Assembly: GCF_000327065.1 (NCBI RefSeq)
Contig: NC_019936.1
Location: 2,058,501-2,122,500 of the forward strand
DNA length: 64,000 bases
Source: Stutzerimonas stutzeri RCH2
Lineage (GTDB): Bacteria; Pseudomonadota; Gammaproteobacteria; Pseudomonadales; Pseudomonadaceae
Reading direction: 5' to 3'
The translations under genes and the position numbers were made by a program. Positions 48,965 to 57,668 of this stretch are shown piece after piece. How positions within the stretch are numbered: the stretch's first letter is position 1; every line of letters begins with the position of its first letter. The notes under the pieces were generated by a model, which saw only the letters and a list, made by a program, of their open reading frames with translations, was not told where the DNA came from and did not search any database.

Positions 48965-49408
48965 CTAGCCTCTGGCTTTTTCCACGGCGAGCGCCTGGTT
49001 GACCGCGAGCCAGCCGTCTACTGCTTGTTCACCCGCATCATCGAAGGCGCGCTGTAGCAGTCTGACCTGTTCCCGACGCAGCGCTTGCTCCAACTTCGCC
49101 CCCTCTGCGGTAAAGCGCAGCATACGCTTACGCTTGTCATCCTCTGCTGTAAGGCTCTCCACCAGATGCATTTCGATCAGCTGGCGTAGCGGTGTGTTCA
49201 GCGCCTGCTTGGAGACGCCCAGGTAGCTAAGCAACTCCTTGACGCTCAGGTCGGGATAGCTGGCGATGAAAAAAAGGATGCGGTGATGCACGCGTGACAG
49301 CCCTCGACGGGCCAGCATCTCGTCAGGCTTGGCCGTGAAGGCCTGATAGCCGAGAAAGAAGCTTTCCATTATCTGGCGCTGCACTGCGCTTTTTTTTAGG
49401 TCAGGCAT
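48965..49408 (-). CDS. MarR family winged-helix regulator
   Basis: 147 residues with the winged helix in LSVKELLSYLGVSKQALNTP and the wing in LVESLTAEDDKRKRMLRFTAEG, plus long flanking helices for dimerisation. It is divergent from the aminotransferase gene (80 bases between starts) and probably regulates it or itself; a 15-base palindrome in that gap is a candidate operator. The ligand is unknown. Confidence 0.88.
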   Translation of the reverse strand: MPDLKKSAVQRQIMESFFLGYQAFTAKPDEMLARRGLSRVHHRILFFIASYPDLSVKELLSYLGVSKQALNTPLRQLIEMHLVESLTAEDDKRKRMLRFTAEGAKLEQALRREQVRLLQRAFDDAGEQAVDGWLAVNQALAVEKARG

Positions 49409-49441
49409 ATTGACGTATTTATTGTGAGAGGCGTAATTTCG

Positions 49442-49456
49442 GTCAAGAAGTTTGAC
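49442..49456. promoter_or_regulatory. Candidate MarR operator palindrome
   Basis: GTCAA-GAAGT-TTGAC, a 15-base inverted repeat between the divergent MarR and aminotransferase genes. Length and spacing suit a MarR dimer; it lies in the upstream region of both genes. Confidence 0.4.
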
Positions 49457-49488
49457 TTATTTTGCAGCGCCTCGCATCTGGTATGGAA

Positions 49489-50655
49489 ATGGCCTTCTCC
49501 GAACGCATTACTCGCCTTAAAAGTTCTCTCATTCGTGAAATCCTCGCCGCAGCCCAGCGCCCGGAAGTGATGTCCTTTGCCGGTGGGCTGCCGGCGGAGG
49601 CGATGCTGCCGACGGTCGATTGGGCTGAATTGCCGGCGAGCATGGGGCAGTACGGCATGAGCGAGGGCGAGCCCGCTCTGCGCGAGGCCATCGCGGCCCA
49701 GGCGCGAGCGCTGGGCGTGCCTTGCGAGGCCAGTCAGGTGCTGATCGTCAGTGGTTCGCAGCAAACGCTGGACCTTGCCTCGAAGTTGTTTATCGATGTG
49801 GGCACAGAGGTGCTGGTCGAAGCGCCGACCTATCTTGCGGCACTTCAATCCTTCCAGCTGTTCGGCGCGCATTGTCTGGCGGTGCCGCAACAGGCTGATG
49901 GGCCGGATTTGGCCGCTTTGCGCACCACGCTGGAGCAGCACACGCCAGCTTTCGCCTATCTGATCCCGACCTTCCAGAATCCCTCAGCCGTGCGCTATAG
50001 CGAAGACAAGCGTGATGCCGTCGCTGCATTGCTGGACGAGTTTGGCGTGACGCTGCTGGAAGACGAGCCGTACCGTGAGCTGGTATTTGATCAGGGCAGC
50101 GCCAGGCCCATCGTGTCGCGTCTCAAGCGGGCCAGCTGGATCTACACGGGCACGGTATCCAAGACGCTGCTGCCCGGTTTGCGAGTGGGCTACCTGATTG
50201 CGTCTCCGGACCTGTTTCCTTATCTGCTGCGGCTGAAGCAATCCGCCGATCTGCATACCAATCGGATCGGACAATGGCAGGCGCTGCAATGGTTGGGCAG
50301 CGATCATTACCAGGCGCACCTCGAACAGTTGCGTGAGTTCTACCGAGTCCGGCGTGATGCAATGCAGGCGGCTTTGGACGAGCACTTTAGCGACCTGGCG
50401 ACCTGGGAGTTGCCGCAGGGCGGACTGTTCTTCTGGTTGACGCTGAAGCAGCCGCTGGACACACGGACCCTGCTCAATCAGGCGCTGGCTGAAGACGTCG
50501 TGTTCATGCCCGGTGAGCCGTTCTTTGTCGATCCGGACGCGAACCCCGGTTACCTGCGGCTGAATTTCAGCCATGTTGCGGGCGAGCGAATGGCGGAAGG
50601 ATTGTGCCGGTTGGCGAAGGTCATTCGCGAAGCCAGTGTGCGGGAAGCTGCCTGA
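49489..50655 (+). CDS. PLP-dependent aminotransferase, class I/II (LysN/2-aminoadipate type)
   Basis: 388 residues. MSFAGGLPAEAML and QYGMSEGEPALREAIA are typical of this fold type I subgroup, with the ASN/Lys pair in YLIPTFQNPSAV and the PLP lysine in YTGTVSKTLLPGLRVGYL. It is likely an amino acid (branched-chain, aromatic or aminoadipate) 2-oxoglutarate aminotransferase; substrate unknown. The start could be 49489 (MAFSERITRL) or 49483; neither has a strong binding site. It is divergent from the MarR regulator, and a GST gene follows 46 bases downstream. Confidence 0.82.
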   Translation: MAFSERITRLKSSLIREILAAAQRPEVMSFAGGLPAEAMLPTVDWAELPASMGQYGMSEGEPALREAIAAQARALGVPCEASQVLIVSGSQQTLDLASKLFIDVGTEVLVEAPTYLAALQSFQLFGAHCLAVPQQADGPDLAALRTTLEQHTPAFAYLIPTFQNPSAVRYSEDKRDAVAALLDEFGVTLLEDEPYRELVFDQGSARPIVSRLKRASWIYTGTVSKTLLPGLRVGYLIASPDLFPYLLRLKQSADLHTNRIGQWQALQWLGSDHYQAHLEQLREFYRVRRDAMQAALDEHFSDLATWELPQGGLFFWLTLKQPLDTRTLLNQALAEDVVFMPGEPFFVDPDANPGYLRLNFSHVAGERMAEGLCRLAKVIREASVREAA

Positions 50656-50701
50656 GAGGTTATTGCTGACCCGCAACGCGGGTCGATCGGGAGGGGAGAC
50701 C

Positions 50702-51304
50702 ATGTTGAAAGTCTATGGCGATTACAGGTCGGGTAATTGCTACAAGATCAAGCTGATGCTTCATCTGCTGGACCAGCCTTATGAGTGGATTCCGATCAAT
50801 GTCCTGCGGGGCGAATCCCGTTCCGAGGAGTTTCTCAAGAAGAATCCGAACGGCAAGATTCCGGTTCTGGAACTGGAAGATGGCACCTGTCTTTGGGAGT
50901 CGAATGCCATCCTGAACTATCTGGCCGAGGGCAGTGAGTTTCTGCCGACTGACCCGCGCTTGCGCACCCAGGTGCTGCAGTGGCAGTTCTTTGAGCAGTA
51001 CAGCCACGAGCCCTTCCTGGCAGTGGCCCGTTACATCAAGGTCTACCTCGGTATGCCGGAGGACCGACGCGAAGAGTACGAGGCCAAGCAGCTGGACGGC
51101 TATCACGCACTGAACGTGATGGAGCAGCAACTGCTGCGCACGCCTTACCTGGTCGGGGAGCATTATTCGATCGCCGACGTTGCGCTATATGCCTATACGC
51201 ATGTCGCCGAGGAAGGCGGGTTTAAATTGGACGGCTATCCTGCGATTCGCCAGTGGCTGCAACGCGTCGCCAGCCATCCGCGGCATGTCGGTATGTACGA
51301 TTGA
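50702..51304 (+). CDS. Glutathione S-transferase family protein
   Basis: 200 residues. N-terminal thioredoxin-like domain (LKVYGDYRSGNCYKIKLML) with a Ser as likely catalytic residue, the glutathione-binding PNGKIPVLELEDG and WESNAILNYLAEG, then an all-helical C-terminal domain (LVGEHYSIADVALYAYTHVAE). It lies 46 bases after the aminotransferase and may share its operon; a bidirectional terminator then separates it from folE. Substrate unknown. Confidence 0.9.
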   Translation: MLKVYGDYRSGNCYKIKLMLHLLDQPYEWIPINVLRGESRSEEFLKKNPNGKIPVLELEDGTCLWESNAILNYLAEGSEFLPTDPRLRTQVLQWQFFEQYSHEPFLAVARYIKVYLGMPEDRREEYEAKQLDGYHALNVMEQQLLRTPYLVGEHYSIADVALYAYTHVAEEGGFKLDGYPAIRQWLQRVASHPRHVGMYD

Positions 51305-51308
51305 ACGA

Positions 51309-51335
51309 AAAACAGGGCCGCAAGGGCCCTGTTTT
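51309..51335. terminator. Bidirectional terminator between gst and folE
   Basis: AAAACAGGGCC with GGCCCTGTTTT around a short loop; A-rich on one side and T-rich on the other. It serves two convergent genes. Confidence 0.88.
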
Positions 51336-51350
51336 ACTGTGCAGGCGGCT

Positions 51351-51896
51351 TTACTTGACCAGGCCGAGAAACTCACTGCGAGTTGCTGCATTCTCGCGGA
51401 ACTGGCCGAGCATCACCGATGTGACCATCGATGAATTTTGCTTCTCGACGCCGCGCATCATCATGCACATATGTTGTGCTTCGATGACCACCGCGACACC
51501 TGATGCACCGGTAACCTGCTGCATCGCCTCGGCGATTTCACGGGTCAGGTTCTCCTGAATCTGCAGGCGGCGCGCATACATGTCTACGATCCGGGCCACC
51601 TTAGACAGACCGAGCACCTTGCCGTTGGGCAAATAAGCGACATGAGCCTTGCCGATGAAGGGCAGCATGTGATGCTCGCACAGCGAATACAGCTCGATAT
51701 TCTTGACCAACACCATTTCGCTGTTGTCCGAGCTGAACAGCGCACCGTTGGTGACTTCTTCAAGGGTCTGCTGATAGCCCTTGCACAGGTACTGCATGGC
51801 TTTGGCCGCGCGCTTGGGCGTGTCGAGCAGGCCTTCGCGGCTAACGTCCTCGCCAAGTTGGCCAAGGATCGCGGTGTAGTGTTGTTCCAGGGACAT
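51351..51896 (-). CDS. folE: GTP cyclohydrolase I
   Basis: First step of tetrahydrofolate synthesis: GTP to dihydroneopterin triphosphate. 181 residues, a homodecamer with zinc. Zinc ligands are visible in [21 protein letters not shown] and in the later [30 protein letters not shown] is the family core. The start [13 protein letters not shown] has a complete reading from 51896. It is followed on the same strand by an Smr gene lying upstream of it, 94 bases away. Confidence 0.95.
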   Translation of the reverse strand: MSLEQHYTAILGQLGEDVSREGLLDTPKRAAKAMQYLCKGYQQTLEEVTNGALFSSDNSEMVLVKNIELYSLCEHHMLPFIGKAHVAYLPNGKVLGLSKVARIVDMYARRLQIQENLTREIAEAMQQVTGASGVAVVIEAQHMCMMMRGVEKQNSSMVTSVMLGQFRENAATRSEFLGLVK

Positions 51897-51990
51897 TGAA
51901 CTACCTGTCAGGCTTCATGAGGTCGCGAACGCGAAGGGTAGGGGGCAGCCGCTTGGCTGGCAAGTATTCCGAGTGATCTGCTGGGTCTGT

Positions 51991-52548
51991 TCACTCGTCC
52001 CTGCCTTCGAGCATGGTGCGCTTGAGCATCACGTAAATGGCACCGGTGCCGCCATGGCGTGGCAGGCAGGACGTGAAGCCAAGCACCTGAGGGTGTTGCC
52101 GCAGCCAGGTGTTGACGTGGCTTTTGATCAGCGGCCGCTTGCCATCCAGGCGCGCGGCCTTGCCATGGGTGACCCGGACGCAGCGTACTTCGAGCCGTGT
52201 TGCTTCTGCGATGAAGTCCCATAACAGTTCGCGCGCCTTCTCGACACTCATGCCATGCAGGTCGAGGCTGCCTTCGAATGGAATCTGACCGGCCTTGAGT
52301 TTGCGGACCTGGCTGTCTTGCACGCCGTCGCGAGCCCAGTACAGCTCGTCCTCGGCACCTACGTCGATGACGAACTGATCCGACAGGCCATCGACGCGAG
52401 TCGTGTCATTGCTTACGGTGGCATTGCTGCGGCGGGTGGCGATCTGTTCGCGATTGCTACGTGCCTTGCCCGTCTCGGCACGGTCGTGCTTGATCGGTTT
52501 GACGCCGCGCACGGCAGATTGGAAAAGGGAAAAGTCGTCGTCTTGCAT
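51991..52548 (-). CDS. Smr/MutS-type domain protein
   Basis: 185 residues. An N-terminal charged region of about 90 residues precedes the Smr domain, with LDLHGMSVEKARELLWDFI, the VTHGKA motif (RCVRVTHGKAARLDGK) and RHGGTGAIYVMLKR. Smr domains are nucleases or nucleic-acid binders; the YdaL/SmrB-type proteins of gammaproteobacteria are implicated in ribosome rescue. Role here is inferred. Same order (folE, smr, hydrolase, prmB) as I recall near P. aeruginosa PA1674-PA1678. Confidence 0.88.
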   Translation of the reverse strand: MQDDDFSLFQSAVRGVKPIKHDRAETGKARSNREQIATRRSNATVSNDTTRVDGLSDQFVIDVGAEDELYWARDGVQDSQVRKLKAGQIPFEGSLDLHGMSVEKARELLWDFIAEATRLEVRCVRVTHGKAARLDGKRPLIKSHVNTWLRQHPQVLGFTSCLPRHGGTGAIYVMLKRTMLEGRDE

Positions 52549-52688
52549 GGAGCCTCCAAACAGGCAGGCAGTTTACCCCAGCCACTGCGCCTGGCGGATA
52601 GGCGTTCCGTCCAGGCACTTATTTGTCGAGACAGCTGTTGTCGGCAAAAGGCGATTAAGTGGCGTAGATAGCACGGCGAGGTAAGCGC

Positions 52689-53285
52689 CTAGCGAGCAAG
52701 CGCCGCTACGTCCTGGACGCAAACGGCGAAATTGTCCGCCAGGATAGTCATCTCGATACGGTGGACCTGCTCGGCATCGATACTGCCGTCGCCCATTGGC
52801 AGATTGCGCGTGGCGCACGCGCTATCGACCAATGTGCAGCGATAGCCATAGTCCTTGGCAGCGCGAACGGTGGTACTGATGCTCGAGTGGGTCATGAATC
52901 CGCAAACGATCAGATCAAGACGCCCCAGTTTCTGCAGCAGTTCATGCAGTTCTGTACCGGAGAAGGCATTCGGAAGACGCTTGGCAACCACGGCCTCGCC
53001 AGGCAGCGGAGCGGCTTCAGGCATGATCTGTCCGCGAAAGCCCTGTGGGTCGAAAAGGCCACCGCTGATGCCAAGGTGATGCACATGTACGATCGGTGCG
53101 CCGGCTTCGCGCGCTGCTGCCAGCAGACGGGTGATTTCCGGAAGTGCCCGATCCAGGGCAGGCAAGGCCAGAACACCGCTGCGGTATTCCTCCTGCACGT
53201 CGATGACCAGCAGGGTGGCATTCGTCAGCGTCGCCGGGTTATAGCTACGGCCACTGAGCTGAAGCATGGTCTGTGGCTTGGTCAT
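52689..53285 (-). CDS. Isochorismatase-like (cysteine hydrolase family) protein lacking the nucleophilic cysteine
   Basis: 198 residues. The fold signature is complete: LLVIDVQEEYRSG with the catalytic Asp29, KRLPNAFSGT with Lys102, and GFMTHSSISTTVRAAKDYGY. In active hydrolases the position equivalent to Ser135 is Cys (THxCVSTT). Here it is Ser, so the usual thiol chemistry seems lost. The protein may still act with serine, or have a ligand-binding role, as some family members do without Cys. Divergent from prmB; the ATG at 53285 follows GAGCCGAC. Confidence 0.85.
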   Translation of the reverse strand: MTKPQTMLQLSGRSYNPATLTNATLLVIDVQEEYRSGVLALPALDRALPEITRLLAAAREAGAPIVHVHHLGISGGLFDPQGFRGQIMPEAAPLPGEAVVAKRLPNAFSGTELHELLQKLGRLDLIVCGFMTHSSISTTVRAAKDYGYRCTLVDSACATRNLPMGDGSIDAEQVHRIEMTILADNFAVCVQDVAALAR

Positions 53286-53585
53286 TGTCGGCTCCTTGTG
53301 CTGTGAGGGGGCTGATTGTGGCGCCTGAACGCGCCGATGTGAACCGTCCAGCCGATTGTTTCGCTTGGCCGGCAAATGACTGCGCGGTCGCGCTCTTATG
53401 CTCGGACTGCCACAAAAATTACGTGCCGAAGGGTACTGCCAGTGGCCAGCGAACGCTCGCAACGAATTGGGCATTTACAAAGCTGTCTCAAAAATTGCTG
53501 GCGAGCCACGGTCTGGCAACCACCGCCGTAGCTCGGATTTTCCGATGCCTGTTAAACTCGCGCACTTTTTTCAGGAGACGCCCTT

Positions 53586-54509
53586 GTGACCGCTTCGCTC
53601 TCTCGCTTGCGTACCCTGCGTGACTATATTCGCTGGGCTGTCAGCCGCTTTCAGGCGGAGCAGCTTTTCTTTGGCCATGGCACCGACAACGCCTGGGACG
53701 ATGCCCGGCAATTGGTGCTGGGCGCGTTGCATTTGCCGTGGGAAATGTCCGATAGCTACCTGGACTGTCGCCTGGAGCAGGATGAATGCGAACACCTGCA
53801 GAACCTGTTACATCGGCGCATCGACGAGCGCGTGCCGACCGCTTATCTATTAGGGCAGGCCTGGTTCTGTGGCTTGCCGTTCATTGTCGATGAGCGCGTT
53901 TTGATTCCTCGATCGCCGATTGGTGAGCTTATCGAGCATCGCTTCGAGCCGTGGCTGCCTGGCACACCGAAACGGATACTCGATCTGTGCACTGGCTCGG
54001 GTTGCATCGGCATTGCCTGCGCTTACGAGTTTCTCGAAGCAGAGGTGGTGTTGGCGGACCTATCGTTCGATGCGATCGAGGTGGCCAACCGCAACGTCGA
54101 GCAACATGGCCTTGAGGACCGCGTTTACACAGTGCAAAGCGATGGTTTCGATGGCTTGCCCAATCAGCGTTTCGATCTGATCGTCTCTAACCCTCCTTAT
54201 GTCGATGCAGAAGATTTCGGCGATATGCCTGATGAGTTTCACCATGAGCCCGCCTTGGGGCTGGCGTGTGGTGAAGACGGTCTCGATCTGGTGCGTCGAA
54301 TGCTTGCCGAAGCAGCGGACCATCTGACTGATGACGGCACTCTGATCGTCGAAGTCGGTAACAGTCAGATTCATGTGCAGGCGCTGTATCCGGAAGTGGA
54401 TTTCACCTGGCTGGAATTTTCACGCGGCGGGCATGGGGTGTTCCTGTTGGCCGCGCAGCAGTGCCGTAAGCACCAGGCGCTGTTTCGCTCTCGCCTCGAG
54501 AAGCATTGA
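53586..54509 (+). CDS. prmB: 50S ribosomal protein L3 N5-glutamine methyltransferase
   Basis: 307 residues. It methylates Gln150 of uL3. N-terminal helical domain, then the SAM-binding Rossmann fold ([20 protein letters not shown]) and the catalytic NPPYVD motif that contacts the glutamine. The start is a GTG at 53586 with AGGAG about ten bases upstream. zwf follows after 214 bases, so it is probably not in the same operon. Confidence 0.95.
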   Translation: MTASLSRLRTLRDYIRWAVSRFQAEQLFFGHGTDNAWDDARQLVLGALHLPWEMSDSYLDCRLEQDECEHLQNLLHRRIDERVPTAYLLGQAWFCGLPFIVDERVLIPRSPIGELIEHRFEPWLPGTPKRILDLCTGSGCIGIACAYEFLEAEVVLADLSFDAIEVANRNVEQHGLEDRVYTVQSDGFDGLPNQRFDLIVSNPPYVDAEDFGDMPDEFHHEPALGLACGEDGLDLVRRMLAEAADHLTDDGTLIVEVGNSQIHVQALYPEVDFTWLEFSRGGHGVFLLAAQQCRKHQALFRSRLEKH

Positions 54510-54723
54510 GCTGCGGACCACAACCTGTAGCTGCGCGACGAACAGGTATCTGGCTGAAAAAGCGGGCTAGCGAGCTGGTCTAATCTCGTCGTTTCTTCTG
54601 AGCATTTGTCTCGTGAAGCAGGTCTGTTGCATGTAGCGATGATCTGAAGTGCCGGTTTGTTTGATCGGATGATCATCGTCATGCGCGCTGCATGCACTGA
54701 CTCAGCACTCAAGCGGACGGACC

Positions 54724-56193
54724 ATGCCAGGCATCACGGTAGAATCCATCACCTTTTCGTTGTTTGGCGCCCTGGGCGACCTGGCGCTGCGCAAGCTGTT
54801 TCCAGCCTTGTATCAGCTGGACCGAGCCGGTCTTCTGCATCCCGACACACGGATTCTGGCGCTGTCGCGCGAGGGTGGCGAGCCTGCGGTGCATGAGGCG
54901 CGGATCGTCCAGGCTCTGCGTATGCGAGTTCCTGCCGCCGAACTTGATGAAAGTGCGCTGGAGCGTTTCAGTGCGCGCCTGAATTACATTTCGATGGATT
55001 TTCGCCGGCCAGAGGATTACGTAGCACTGCGCGAATCAGTCCCGGCCGAGCGCCCTTTGATCGCCTATTTCGCGACACCTGCGGGTGTATATGGAGAAAT
55101 CTGCACGTCCCTCGCCTCGGTAGGGTTGGCCGAGCAGGCACGAGTCGTGCTGGAGAAGCCTATCGGGCACGACCTGCATTCCTCACGGGGCATCAACGAT
55201 GCGGTTGCGGAGCATTTTCCGGAGAGCCGCATCTATCGCATCGACCATTATCTAGGTAAGGAAACCGTTCAGAATCTGATTGCGCTGCGGTTCGCCAATA
55301 GTCTGTTCGAAACGCAGTGGGACCAGCACCACATCTCCCATGTCGAAATCACCGTAGCGGAGACGGTGGGGATCGAAGGGCGCTGGGGCTATTTCGATCA
55401 AGCCGGCCAGCTACGCGACATGGTCCAGAACCATCTGCTGCAGTTGCTTTGCCTGATTGCAATGGATCCACCAAGCAACCTCACTGCCGATAGCATTCGT
55501 GACGAGAAAGTGAACGTACTCAAAGCGTTGGCGCCGATAACGGCGGAGTCGATCCATCAGCGAGTGGTTCGGGGTCAGTATGCAGCTGGAAACGTTGCCG
55601 GTGTTTCGGTCCCGGGCTACCTCGACGAGGAAAACTCCAATGCCCAGAGCAGCACGGAAACCTTCGTGGCCTTGCGTGCCGATATCTGTAACTGGCGTTG
55701 GTCGGGAGTGCCGTTCTATCTGCGGACCGGCAAACGCATGGCGCAGAAGCTGTCGCAGATTGTCATCCATTTCAAAGAGCCGCCTTTCTACATCTTCGCG
55801 CCCGAACAGCGCGCGCTGATCAGCAACCGCCTGATCATCCGGTTGCAGCCTGACGAGGGTATCTCGCTGCAAGTCATGACCAAGGAGCAGGGGCTGGACA
55901 AGGGTATGCATCTGCGCAGTGGGCCGCTGCAGCTGAATTTTTCCGAAACCTACAAGAGCACCCGTATTCCCGACGCATACGAGCGGCTGCTACTTGAGGT
56001 CATGCAAGGCAACCAGAACCTTTTCGTCCGTAGGGATGAAATCGAATATGCGTGGCAATGGTGCGATCAGCTTATCGAGGGCTGGAATCGTCTCGGCGCG
56101 GAGCTCAAGCTGTATCCGGCGGGCTCTTGGGGGCCGGTCGCTTCGATTGCATTGATTACACGTGACGGGAGGGCGTGGTATGGCGATCTCTGA
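54724..56193 (+). CDS. zwf: Glucose-6-phosphate 1-dehydrogenase
   Basis: First enzyme of the Entner-Doudoroff/pentose phosphate entry. 489 residues. NAD(P)-binding [19 protein letters not shown] at the N-terminus, the substrate motif [13 protein letters not shown], and [21 protein letters not shown] later in the enzyme. Its 3' end overlaps the pgl start by 14 bases, and eda follows, so zwf-pgl-eda form one operon. The regulator hexR, usually divergent or upstream of zwf in pseudomonads, is not here; prmB occupies that place. Confidence 0.97.
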   Translation: MPGITVESITFSLFGALGDLALRKLFPALYQLDRAGLLHPDTRILALSREGGEPAVHEARIVQALRMRVPAAELDESALERFSARLNYISMDFRRPEDYVALRESVPAERPLIAYFATPAGVYGEICTSLASVGLAEQARVVLEKPIGHDLHSSRGINDAVAEHFPESRIYRIDHYLGKETVQNLIALRFANSLFETQWDQHHISHVEITVAETVGIEGRWGYFDQAGQLRDMVQNHLLQLLCLIAMDPPSNLTADSIRDEKVNVLKALAPITAESIHQRVVRGQYAAGNVAGVSVPGYLDEENSNAQSSTETFVALRADICNWRWSGVPFYLRTGKRMAQKLSQIVIHFKEPPFYIFAPEQRALISNRLIIRLQPDEGISLQVMTKEQGLDKGMHLRSGPLQLNFSETYKSTRIPDAYERLLLEVMQGNQNLFVRRDEIEYAWQWCDQLIEGWNRLGAELKLYPAGSWGPVASIALITRDGRAWYGDL

Positions 56194-56893
56194 GCTGGAT
56201 CTACCAATCGGCGTTATCGCGCACAGTTCGGCAGATCCTCAGCGCCAGGCCGAGTTGATGGCTGATTGTGTCGCAGGTGCGCTCGCCTATGCGGTGCAAA
56301 CCCACGGAGTCGCCAGCCTGGTTGTGTCTGGTGGGCGCAGCCCCATCACGTTCTTCGAAGCGCTTTCCAAACGAGAGCTGAACTGGGCGAAGGTTCAGAT
56401 CAGCCTTGCCGACGAGCGCTGGATACCAACTGGTGAACCGGCAAGCAACGAGGGATTGGTGCGTCGGCACTTGCTACAGAACGCTGCCCGCGAAGCTCGA
56501 CTGATCGGGCTTTATCAGCCTGCCGATTCCCTTGCTCAGGCAGCATCGCTGGCCGAGCTCGCCTTGGAGCAGCTGCAGCAGCCCATCGATGTGCTCGTTC
56601 TCGGCATGGGCGACGATGGCCACACGGCCTCACTGTTCCCAGGAAATCCGAACCTGGCACATGCGTTGCGGCCGGACTGTCCGGAGCGTTGTCTGCCAAT
56701 GCAGGCCCCGGCGGAGCCTGCAGCTCGCCTGACAATGACTTATCCGCTTTTATCCTGTGCACGGATGCAGTGCCTGGCTATCCAGGGAGCCGACAAGCTC
56801 GAAACCTTGCGCGCGGCATTGCATGCCGATCCGCTGCAAATGCCGATTCGTGCGTTCCTTTATTCTCCGCTCGAGATTTACTGGTGCCCGTGA
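56180..56893 (+). CDS. pgl: 6-phosphogluconolactonase
   Basis: 237 residues. It hydrolyses 6-phosphogluconolactone, the zwf product. [35 protein letters not shown] and [15 protein letters not shown] are the three signature motifs. The ATG at 56180 is preceded by GGGAGG and lies within zwf; the longer frame from 56162 is less plausible. eda starts 18 bases after its stop. Confidence 0.95.
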   Translation: MAISELDLPIGVIAHSSADPQRQAELMADCVAGALAYAVQTHGVASLVVSGGRSPITFFEALSKRELNWAKVQISLADERWIPTGEPASNEGLVRRHLLQNAAREARLIGLYQPADSLAQAASLAELALEQLQQPIDVLVLGMGDDGHTASLFPGNPNLAHALRPDCPERCLPMQAPAEPAARLTMTYPLLSCARMQCLAIQGADKLETLRAALHADPLQMPIRAFLYSPLEIYWCP

Positions 56894-56910
56894 GGCCCGA
56901 GGACTCTTGC

Positions 56911-57555
56911 ATGACCATGGACCAGAAAAACGCTCTGATTGAAAGAATCTGCGTGGATGCGCGGATCCTGCCGGTGATCACGATAGGCAGCGAAGAGCAA
57001 ATCCTGCCGCTTGCCGATGCGCTTGCCGCTGGCGGTCTGCGCACGCTGGAAATCACCCTGCGGTCCAGTCATGGCCTGACGGCGATTCGGCGGTTGCGCG
57101 AAGAGCGGCCCGATCTCTGCGTTGGTGCAGGTACCGTGCTCGACCGACGGATGATGGATGAGGTGGAAGCCACTGGGGCGCAATTCATCGTCACTCCTGG
57201 CTCGACCCGGGAGATTCTGGAGGCCGGAGTGAGCTGCTCAGTGCCTCTGCTGCCGGGCATCAGTAGTGCGTCCGATCTGATGGAGGGTTATGCACTCGGC
57301 TATCGCCGGTTCAAGCTTTTTCCGGCTGAGGTGTGCGGTGGTGTCGCCGCATTGAAAGCTTTGGGCGGTCCTTTTGCTGACGTTCGCTTTTGCCCGACAG
57401 GCGGTGTGACGGCGGCGAATGCTGCTAGTTATCTGGCCCTGCCGAACGTGATGTGTGTGGGTGGAACCTGGATGATCGATAGCACAAGCCTCGGCGAGGG
57501 CGACTGGCCAAGCATTCAGCAGCGCACTGCCGAGGCCCTTGCCGCGTTGGCATAG
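56911..57555 (+). CDS. eda: KDPG aldolase (2-keto-3-deoxy-6-phosphogluconate aldolase)
   Basis: It splits KDPG into pyruvate and glyceraldehyde 3-phosphate, the last Entner-Doudoroff step, and belongs to the class I (Schiff-base) aldolases. 214 residues. The catalytic lysine is in GYRRFKLFPAEVCGG, with VGAGTVLDR and CPTGGVTAANA lining the barrel. RBS GAGGACTC is close to the ATG at 56911. It ends the zwf-pgl-eda unit. Confidence 0.95.
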   Translation: MTMDQKNALIERICVDARILPVITIGSEEQILPLADALAAGGLRTLEITLRSSHGLTAIRRLREERPDLCVGAGTVLDRRMMDEVEATGAQFIVTPGSTREILEAGVSCSVPLLPGISSASDLMEGYALGYRRFKLFPAEVCGGVAALKALGGPFADVRFCPTGGVTAANAASYLALPNVMCVGGTWMIDSTSLGEGDWPSIQQRTAEALAALA

Positions 57556-57668
57556 TGCAGTGATGCCTCGCCCCGGATCGCTGCTACGCTGTCGTTGGTG
57601 CGTAGCTGCCGCTATGCGCGTATGATTCGCGCCCTTTCAATCGGATTGCCACACCGGGAGGTGCCCAG

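Noticed and set aside
54523..54547. Inverted repeat ACCTGT/ACAGGT after prmB
   Set aside because: It does not resemble a HexR site, has no T-tract, and is far upstream of zwf.
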